Assembly (NCBI GenBank): GCA_012295275.1
Contig: CM022674.1
Coordinates: forward strand, 4,918,436-4,982,435
Direction of reading: 5' to 3'
Length of the DNA: 64,000 nucleotides
From: Chrysomallon squamiferum
Lineage: Eukaryota; Mollusca; Gastropoda; Neomphalida; Peltospiridae
Shown: one piece after another, positions 45,468 to 64,000 of the stretch
How the letters are laid out: each line of letters begins with the position of its first letter
Position numbering within the stretch: the first letter of the stretch is position 1
The notes under the pieces: generated by a model
Told to the model about the DNA's origin: nothing
The model's database searches: none
Seen by the model: the letters and a program-made list of their open reading frames with translations, nothing else
Position numbers and translations under genes: made by a program

Positions 45468-48400
45468 TGTTTATTTAAAGATTTCTCAACTTGAGAAAAG
45501 ACTAAAAGAACTTGAGACGGAGAAACATGAACTGTTTTCCAGACTCAAAAAAGTTTTACATCAAGAAGACGAATCTCGCAGGAGAACTCAGATAAAGGAA
45601 CAGAAGTGAGATTTTATTTATTTATTTATTTATTTATTTAGTTATTTAGTTAGTTAGTTAGTTAGGTAGTTTGTTATTCATTTATTTTATCATTTATTTT
45701 TGTTTATTATAATGTTTTATTCAAATTACATTTATTTGTTGTTAAAAGTTTAAAAAAACAATTTCATGAAACTTGATTATAATGACCTCTAGGAAATGAT
45801 ATTTATTTATATATTTGTTTATTTTATTTATTACTTTTTTATAATTATTATTATAATATCACATTATTATTATTATTATTATAACAATAATACCCACATG
45901 TTTGACATTTAATAATTGTTAATATTTATAATGCTTTGAAGTGTTTTTAAACTAATCACTTTGTCTTTTTGTTCCTTTCATCCACTCATCATTCTTTTTT
46001 TATTTTTTTTCATTAATTTTTTTTTCACACATCTAGTCATTCATACTTTCTTATTTTCTACCTTTCTCTTTCATTCACATTGTCCATCCATTCATTCATT
46101 CATTCATTCGTTCATTCATTTGTTCATTTGTTCCTCTAATTGCAGTGAGATGTTGATACAACAACAAGGGTACCAGTGTCTTCAGATTCCGGTCTCCTCG
46201 CATCCAGCAATGTTACAGCAGATATCTGGCCGGCCAGCAATGTACAAACACCCACAAGTCTTAGTGGTCAGTTTTACTGTGTCCACTTACTGTGTTACTT
46301 TAATAACTGGAACAAATAATTTGTCAAGTTCAGTGGTCAATTTTACTGTGTCCACTTACTGTGTTACTATAATAACTGGACAAATAATTTATCAAATTCA
46401 GTGGTCAGTTTTACTGTGTCCACTTACTGTGTTACTGTAATAACTGGACAAATAATTTGATTCAGTGGTCAGTTTTACTGTGTCCACTTACTGTGTTACT
46501 ATAATAACTGGACAAATAATTTGTCAAGATTCAGTGGTCAGTTTTACTGTGTCCACTTACTATGTTACTTTAATAACTGTACAAATAATTTGTCAAATTC
46601 AGTGGTTAACTTTAATAACTGGACAAATAATTTGTCAAATTACTAGTCAGTTTTACCACTTACTATGTTATTATAATAACTGGACAAATAATTTGTCAAT
46701 GTTAATTAACTACTACTAGTCTACTAATTACTGCAATGATAGCTAATTACTACTACTACTACTACCAGCACCATTACCACAACTTCACAACTACTACTAC
46801 TACTGCTAATACTAATACTACAACAACCACTACTACTGCAGCTTCAGGTACCAGACCAATTATTCAGATTATTAGGCATTCGGATTTCTGGATTTTCCTG
46901 GTTTTCTGGTACCAAGACATCTAAATATGTAAATAATTAGGCATAAACATTTTAAAATTAAAACATAAAAAGAATTGATGATGACACAACAGCACGTAAA
47001 CAATGCGGTGAGTGAATACTTGAAAGAGTAGTTCTACTATTCAGATCAACTAATAATTGTTATTACTACAACTTCAGTTACTATAATTATTTTTACTGCT
47101 TTACCATTGTTGTTATTACTACCAACATTATTACAACAACAATTACTACTACAACAATTACTACTACTACTACCTCTGCAACTGTTACTACAATAAACAG
47201 AATAATAATAACAATAATAGCAACAAATAATAATAACAGTATGACCTGCCAATTACAAAATATTTAATAATAAATAATACTAATTATTAAGTAGTTTTTA
47301 TAGTAGTAACAATGATAATAATGATATTAATAAAAACAGCTACAGTAGTATTATCATAAGAAAACTTAACAAATCATACTTTTTTTTCTTTTTTTCAGGG
47401 TGTCAAAAGAATGAGGACTCCGTCACCACCAGCTACATCGTCATACCAGAACTACGAAGATCCTAAATACCTTCACACATCGTTCACAACGGCACCAAAA
47501 CAACAAGCTGCCAGTCATTTATATCAACATCCACAGGGAACTGAGTATAGTTAGTACACAAATTTTTTATTCTTTTCTTTGTTTATAATAACTTTTAAAA
47601 ATACACTTGTACTCAAACCAGTGTATTTTTTTACATTTGATTATAACTTAATACTAATGAGTAACTGTTTCGTTGAGAGTCAATACCATTGAAAATGCTT
47701 TATCAGAAATGCTTGGGATCAGAACTGTTTTGGATTTCGGAATGTTTCGGATTTTGGAATATAAGGAGATAGCTTTAGAATAGAATCTATGTCTAACTAT
47801 GAATTTCATTCATTTTTCAATATACAGCTAAAACAAATAGTCTGCAGGATTCTTTAAAATAATATCTGTAATAATTTTGTGCATAAATTGTGGTCTGTGT
47901 ATGAAAAATTGTCTGAAAATGTTTTGGATATCAGAGCTTTTCTGATAAGGGATCATCAACCTGTAGTAAATATTAAAATTAAAAATTATTGTAGAAAAAA
48001 AAAAGAAAGGAAAGAAGACTAAATAGAATTCTGTGATTCAAAGTTATTGTTTTAATTTGTTTTTGTTTTTTTTGTTTTTTGTTCTTAAAATTTTATGTAT
48101 TTCGTAATTAAAGTTTTAAAACAGTATTTATAAAATCTTTACTTATTTGCAGTAAATTTTTAATTTGATATATAATTATTTTAATCTTAAGAATTATTGT
48201 AATATCAAAAATTAAACCATTTAACATCCATGTTAAGAAACAAAAGTAATTATATTTAATCATTTATATTATCATATGCTAGAGATTAATGGGTGACAAA
48301 TTGAAAATATTCTTTTATCATTTCTCATTTTATAATTTTCCTTATTTTATTTATCATTTTATTATTATTATACTTTTTTATTTAATAATTTTTTTTGTTT

Positions 48401-49080
48401 TCACCATTTTGATAATAATAATTCTTATTAAATCTTATCTTATCCTGTTTATTCCAGAAGGTACTGCTTACTCACAAGCTCAGCCTGGTCATGTGACCTA
48501 CACCAGCCAATCATCATCGTCGACAGGACATTCGTTTCAGCAGCAGGCTGGAGTGTACACAAGCAGCCAATCGCAGCCAGGGAAATATCTTCAGCCCGGC
48601 CAATCAGCTTTCACGTCTTATCCATCTCATTATGCACAACACCAGCAGAAACAGCAACTCCCAGACAACTTTCCACCTGGCTTTGCAATTCAGAGAATGC
48701 AGCAACAAGGTATGTTGTTGTTGTTGTTGTTGTTGTTGTTGGAATATTGTGTTTATTATTATTGTTGTTGTGGTTGTTGTTGTTTTTATTATCATTGTTG
48801 TTGTGTCTGTTGTTTTATTATGTTGTTGTCATCATTGTTGTTGCTGTTATTATTATTGTTACTATTTATTATTACAAATACTACTAATGTTACCACTGCC
48901 ACTGTTACTACTACTGCTGTTATTACTGTTATGATATTAATACAGTCACAACTACCATTAGTGCTATTCTTATCATCATTATTAGTAGTAGTAGTAGTAG
49001 TGGTAGTATTATTATTATTATTACTGTTATTACTTTATCATTATTAATTTGGTGTTATTATTAGTATTATTATTATTATT

Positions 49081-49169
<89 letters not shown>

Positions 49170-49424
49170 TATTATTATTCTTATTGTTATTGTTATTATT
49201 ATTACAGGTTATATAGGATCACCACATGGAACAGGTATTTCAATTCAACAGCAACTTGAACATGCCAATCAGAAATCTGGATTCACAGAAGACAAATACA
49301 AGATGCAACAGGTAAAAGAGAAATATTTAATTTTAAAACCTGTACTGATAGTTTCACACATAATCAATCACCTCCATATGTTCAGTGCAGATAAATAAAT
49401 CACATAGCTACATACACACATACA

Positions 49425-49509
<85 letters not shown>

Positions 49510-51343
49510 ATGTATATATATGTCTGTGTGTGAGTGTATGTGTGTATATGCATGTGTATATATATAGATATATAAAATAAATGAAAGAGAAAGAGATAAA
49601 TTGATAGATGGATGGTTAAAAAGAACGATAGACAGAGAGACAGACAAATAAATTAATAAACAGAAAATAAATAAATAAATAAATAAATGCCTCTACACAC
49701 TAAGTTTGGTTTTATTTACCAGAGACAGGAAACAAAAGTGCTTAAGGTTCAAGTTGAAACTATTTGTATTCTTCTTGACAAACACAAAAAAAATTGAAAC
49801 TTCTAAATTTAAAATGTGTCCTATTCAAGTATTTTAATATTATTCCAAATAATCTTTAACTTTTTTGTGTGAAATATTTTATAAATACATTTCATGAGAA
49901 TTATTCTATTTTTATTTTTATTGGTTTTTATTAGTTTTGTTTTTATTGTTTTTAATTTAAGGGTTTTTTTTATTTTTATTTATATTTATAATTTTTTTTT
50001 TTTTTTCAGGTTAGAGAACAACAGAGAAATTTTCCAACAGAACAGTGGCAACAAGGATCAGCAGTGGCTCCACAGTATGCATTTCAGAGAGTGAGTCTTA
50101 ACTTTGTGTATGTCATAGAGGGGGGTAAGGAATGAGGGAGGAGGGAGGGAGAGAGAGGGAAAAGAGAGTTACATACTGTAGTTTATCATAGATGTATATG
50201 GACGTATGTCTACGTTTTTGCATCCATGTGTTTTTCCAGACAACTATGCATCTGATTGACTGTATTTCTATGTGTGTCTCTGTATTTACTTATTTACTTA
50301 TTATGTATAATTTGTGGCTACTGAAAGGCTCGAAGTAACAAATTTTGTTGTGTTTTTACTGTTTAAAGGTTTTCTAATTATTTGCCACAAGCAACTTACA
50401 TACATATGCACTGAATAATTGTGCATTCTCCTTTATTCAGTTTAAATTTTTTAATTTATATGAGCTTTTTCATCTTTTATTTATTTTCATAACTGTTGTT
50501 GTTGTTGATGTTGTTTTAAAATGTTGGGTTACTATATTTTTACAGGCACCAATAAGAGGTAAAACGCCATTACCAGGGCAACAGCCAGCCATAATGCAGC
50601 AGCAGCTACAGTTGCAGCAGAGTCAGTCAAAGGTATTTTGTTTATTTAGTTATTTATTTATTTAGTTATTTAGTTATTTTTATCTGTTTATTTTTAAATT
50701 TATTTATTTACCTTTTTATTATATTTATTTTTATTTACATTTTGGTTATTTACCTTTTTATTATAATTATTAATTTATATTTTCACCTTTAATAATGTTT
50801 TATTAATCTATATTTTTTATTATTATTATTTTATCTTTAATTTATTTATTTATTTATTATTATTATTTTTTTTTTTTTTATTGTTTCTTTATTTCTTTAT
50901 TTTTTATTATTATTATATATCATGAAATATGTTTATGGGTATCACATGCTGATATTAAAAATATTTCCAAGAGACTGCAGTATATTTAAACTAGCAGTTT
51001 ATTCTGATCTGTGTGTAAGTAAAATAACATTTTAAAAAAAATTAATAATTTATTTATTTAGCTAAGTATTGTTTTTTTTTTAAATAGCATTTATTTATTT
51101 ACTTATTTACAAGTACTGATTGATTGATTGATTTTTGTATTTATTTATTTATCTATGTACCTATATCTCTATTTATCCATTTATTATTTCGTTCTTTATT
51201 TCACAGGGAAGTATTGTGACTGGTTATCCTTCACGACCCCACACAGGTCCCTCAGGGTCGTATCAGACTCAGCCTGCGCAGGTTTGTTGATCTGATTATT
51301 TCCCTTTATGTAATGATTAGATCTGAGAGATTTGTAAAAGTAA

Positions 51344-51432
<89 letters not shown>

Positions 51433-51584
51433 TAAAATAAAAGTAAATTTAAGAAAAGATAGAAATGAAAAGTATTCCTATTTTCGATCAGACAGTGAAT
51501 TTGTTTATTATGTAAAGATAATGTTTGTTTGTTTGTTTGCAGGGCAACTTTCCACCACAAACTACTCAAGGCAGACCTAACTGA
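44065..51584 (+). CDS. GPS2: G protein pathway suppressor 2 (GPS2)
   Basis: Eleven exons: 44065-44158, 44584-44690, 45481-45605, 46146-46266, 47399-47549, 48458-48709, 49208-49311, 50010-50090, 50546-50632, 51207-51281 and 51543-51584, all GT-AG and in frame (about 412 residues against 327 in human). GPS2 is a subunit of the NCoR/SMRT-HDAC3 corepressor complex and a brake on JNK and ubiquitin signalling. The start MPALLERPK is the GPS2 N terminus. Exons 1-3 encode the charged coiled coil (RHIIKERERKKQ, TKEQISQLEKRL, LFSRLKKVLHQEDESRRR) that binds the corepressor. Exon 4 holds PQVL, and exon 7 the conserved block ISIQQQLEHANQKSGF. The rest is Gln/Pro/Ser-rich and likely disordered. Exon 4 could end at 46263 or 46266; both keep frame, and GTG/GTCAGT fits better. 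Confidence 0.95.
46264..46670 (+). repeat. Minisatellite starting on the GPS2 exon 4 donor
   Basis: A 64-69 bp unit begins at the exon 4 donor. The text GTGGTCAGTTTTACTGTGTC recurs, exactly or nearly, starting at 46264, 46333, 46401, 46465, 46534 and 46602 (last copy diverged). Most copies thus carry a decoy of the same donor. Confidence 0.85.
47690..47966. mobile_element. Non-autonomous DNA transposon (MITE), pogo/Tigger-like
   Basis: The element has characteristic text such as AATGCTTGGGATCAGAA, TTTTGGATTTCGGAATG and ATTTTGTGCATAAATTG, and ends GGGATCATCAACCTGTA. Its right end matches the inverted complement of a degraded left end around 47690-47720 (TATCAGAAATGCTTGGGATC). From memory it resembles a mammalian repeat with TACAGGTTGA termini that I associate with the Tc1/mariner pogo class. 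The class name is tentative; its repeat nature is better supported. It sits in GPS2 intron 5. Confidence 0.5.
49079..49168. repeat. ATC trinucleotide microsatellite, GPS2 intron 6
   Basis: A near-pure ATC run is flanked by ATT repeats. The same intron begins with a TTG repeat (48713-48740). Confidence 0.97.
49427..49505. repeat. TC microsatellite, GPS2 intron 7
   Basis: A pure CT dinucleotide tract. A similar GA tract lies at 51346-51430 in intron 10. Confidence 0.97.
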
Positions 51585-52049
51585 GTTGAAACTTCATAAA
51601 AACACTGAAATCTGTGAACAAGAGAAGTTCTTCAGTATCACATGACTTAAACAAGCACAGTCATTGGTTGTCTCTGTTAGTCACGTGACCTGATCAACAA
51701 TTATAAATATGGAGGATGCGTGTTATTAACAACAGAAGATGAAATCATTTAAATATGAAATAACATTGAAAGAAAAGTTATCTCTTTAGTTGCATCACGT
51801 GACTAAAATCTGCTCTTTCATTGGCTTATTGTGCTTGTCATATGACCTGCCGAAAGGTATAAATATTGGAAGACAGTATTTATTAAATGTCAGATTGCAA
51901 TGTCTCTATTTAAATAAGAAAGTTTAGATAACTGTTTCTGTCACATAACCTCACGTCACAAGATGTGAACGTGCTCTGTCATTGGTCAGTTATTCCTGTC
52001 ATGTGACAAACTCCACAACAGGCTTTTAGTAATTTGTACATCACATGTC

Positions 52050-52094
<45 letters not shown>

Positions 52095-53690
52095 CCCTTT
52101 GGGTATATATACATTTATATAAGGCGTTTAAATTATTTCTCTATGCTTTACCTTAATACTTAAAACATAACAAAGCTTGTTTTAGGCTCTAATGCTCTGT
52201 TTTCCTGTTCATCTCATATAGATACATGAGAAAGATAAACTATTAAAATGTCTGTGCTCTTAGATTTGTGTGTTTAGCCAAGTTTTAATGGCTGGCTTTG
52301 TTTCACACTTATTTCACAAACTTCTTCATATTCTTTTGCCTGGATTGTTTCTTCATCAAAACACCAGGAATATCTAAGTTCAGAATGATAGGCTAATGTA
52401 AGTCACATGACACCCTAGAGGAGAGTTTGATTGGCTGTTTTATTGAATTTATTTGACTAACTGTGTCTGTTGGTTTTATTTTATGATTTATTTGATATTA
52501 CTATTCAAGTTTTAGATTTTCTAACATTATCAGTGATCATCTTTTGATTACTGCATACAATAAGTTGATTGTCAGATACCATTAACTGGACATATTTCTT
52601 TAAATGCCATTCGTTCATGTTACTGTCTATTACACATCACATGACTAAAATATGAATTTATTTGACTAACTGGTTTTGTACCTGTCATTAACTGGATGTT
52701 TCTTGACTCTGTAAATAACAATGCCATCAGTGTGTTTTATTGGGTGGTTTTTCTCTGACCTTTGACTGGATATGTCATCTGAAATATCTTATACGATTGG
52801 CTGTTGCACATCACATGATACAATTAGCTCTTTGATTGGCTAGTTTTGTAACATTATTTGACAAGTGTTTTTCTTGGAATACTGTTCCAGTATGTGATTG
52901 GCTGGGGATTTTGTTGGTTTTTTCTTGTGTGTGTCACATGACAGGCTGTAGACATCTGATTGGCTGAAGGTCATTATGTCACATAATAAATTACCACTGT
53001 TTGACTGAATATTTTTTCCTTAATTATGTGACCTCGGTAGCTGCTACTGGAACCTGTCTTCAGACTGTAACATATTTTTCTTTCACTTGTTTACTTACTT
53101 TCAACTTAGCTTTGGATACATCTAATCATTATTAATTAGTTTATAAAGCAAGAATTAACAATGAAGGGTTGTGGTTAGAGAAATTAATAATCAGTAGTTG
53201 AATAACAGTGAATAAATGAATATATGAATGAATGAGTGAATAAATGAAAGAAAAAAAGAGTTGGAATATGAATGAATAAAAAGAAAAATCTTTATTTGTT
53301 AAATTTGTATTTAAAGTGCATGATAGGTGAACTGAAATAGGTGTTCCTGTTATTGTTAGATTATAAATGTGAAAGACAAATGTTTTGGTACTGCATTAGT
53401 ATCATTCATTTTCTCTTTATGATGTTGGATTGTATGCAAGCATTCGTGAACAGGTACACACACACACATACACATACAGTATTTGCATACAGCACATGCA
53501 TCTGTTATAAAATGTTGAGATTGTTGTTTACAGAAATAAAAGTAAATAAAAAAAGTAGAAATTCATCTCTTGATATTAACAAACTTTCTCCTTCTTCCTC
53601 TCACTATCTTTCTCTCTTTTCTCCCTCACACTCTCCATTATCTTTTTTAATCTACTGTTTTCAATAAAATTAACAGAAATCTGTAGAAAA
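51585..53690 (+). other. GPS2 3' UTR with probable polyadenylation signal
   Basis: No exon is visible after the stop at 51582-51584. The first strong terminal AATAAA is at 53663-53668, about 600 bases before the opposing receptor kinase stop codon. The UTR contains a TC run (52055-52092) and many short degenerate repeats combining CATCACATGAC-like and GATTGGCT-like blocks. The exact cleavage site cannot be read from the sequence. Confidence 0.55.
51639..52005 (+). repeat. Dispersed repeat, copy 1 (GPS2 3' UTR)
   Basis: It aligns by eye with 62432-62780 in the same orientation. Shared blocks include TCATTGGTTGTCT, GTGACCTGATC, ATATGGAGGATG, AACAGAAG and TCAGATTACAATG-like text. This copy contains GTCACGTGAC, a perfect E-box palindrome, and an inverted CCAAT box (ATTGG). 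Class unknown. Confidence 0.65.
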
Positions 53691-54180
53691 ATTGCTTTGT
53701 TTGTTGTTTGAATCTCAGTTGATGTAAAATAAGCTGTTTTTTTGTTAAATAAAATGTGAAATAAAACATAGAAACCTATGACAGATTTCGTTTTATCTGT
53801 TTGAACTATATAAGCATTCTGAATGGAATATGTACGACTGTTTGTTTTGTCAAATTATTACAATATCTAGAAATAAAAACAATAATATTAATAATAAATA
53901 TTAATCTATATATATATATATATATATATATAAGCTGAGCTTATCTAGCTTACCATTCGTCAAGCGTAATTAACCAATAACTTAAACATTTGGGGATGAA
54001 AAGTGATCCTGTATCCGTAATATACAGGATTTGGTCCATTAAGGATTTTAATAAAAACCATGTATAAAACGTAAATTCAGGACCAAAAAAAAACATGGCC
54101 ATGATAACTAGGGACCGATTTTGCCAGTTTAATAATTTAAAGATTACGTCAAAAACAAAACTATTATCAAAACAAAACAA

Positions 54181-54186
54181 TTTATT
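54181..54186 (-). terminator. Probable polyadenylation signal of the receptor kinase gene
   Basis: AATAAA on the minus strand, about 135 bases after the stop codon and just beyond a GA/TC microsatellite (54232-54311). It would make the two convergent genes end roughly 0.5 kb apart. Confidence 0.4.
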
Positions 54187-54230
54187 TTTACTTTATATAC
54201 ATTGCATTTCAAAGATAACATTAAGTCAGT

Positions 54231-54315
<85 letters not shown>

Positions 54316-54319
54316 TTAT

Positions 54320-64000
<9,681 letters not shown>

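Noticed and set aside
45243-45494. Phe/Ile-rich frame running into GPS2 exon 3
   Set aside because: It is intronic TTA/TTT repeat upstream of the acceptor at 45480; the conserved protein begins at ISQLEKRL.

Overview
The window is AT-rich, intron-bearing animal (metazoan) DNA full of microsatellites and minisatellites. GT-AG introns of a few hundred bases to a few kilobases, a CENATAC orthologue, a GPS2 orthologue, a core-2-type glycosyltransferase and an Ig/EGF receptor tyrosine kinase all point to an animal. The sequence alone does not fix the phylum; an invertebrate is most likely.

Layout. (1) From the left edge to 23,243, minus strand: one very large gene that runs out of the window on the left. 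A TATA box, a signal-peptide exon and a short acidic propeptide exon are followed by 36 tandem exons of two alternating types, called alpha and beta here. They encode Lys/Arg/Tyr/Trp-rich peptide segments. The 5' cassettes are diverged. The cassettes left of about 13.5 kb form a near-identical ~2.4-kb dimeric repeat. All 38 exons join in frame, giving 812 codons without a stop. I recognise no family, and this is the best candidate for an undescribed system. (2) 23.3-27.8 kb: intergenic, microsatellite-rich. (3) 27.8-32.2 kb, plus: a GT14 core-2 beta-1,6-N-acetylglucosaminyltransferase-like gene in at least four exons. (4) 32.2-36.3 kb: intergenic, degenerate minisatellites. (5) 36.3-42.9 kb, minus: CENATAC (CCDC84), nine exons. 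(6) 42.9-44.1 kb: probable shared promoter region with an ETS-like site. (7) 44.1-51.6 kb, plus: GPS2, eleven exons, with a ~2-kb 3' UTR. (8) 54.3 kb to the right edge, minus: the 3' fourteen exons of a receptor tyrosine kinase (Ig, Ig, Ig, EGF, EGF, transmembrane, FGFR-like kinase), tail to tail with GPS2 and continuing beyond the window.

The four genes on the right have unrelated jobs: glycan branching, minor-intron splicing, NCoR-type corepression and receptor signalling. Nothing suggests they form a functional cluster with the repetitive secreted-polycation gene. A recurring oddity is that three of them carry minisatellites whose unit includes a copy of a neighbouring splice junction.
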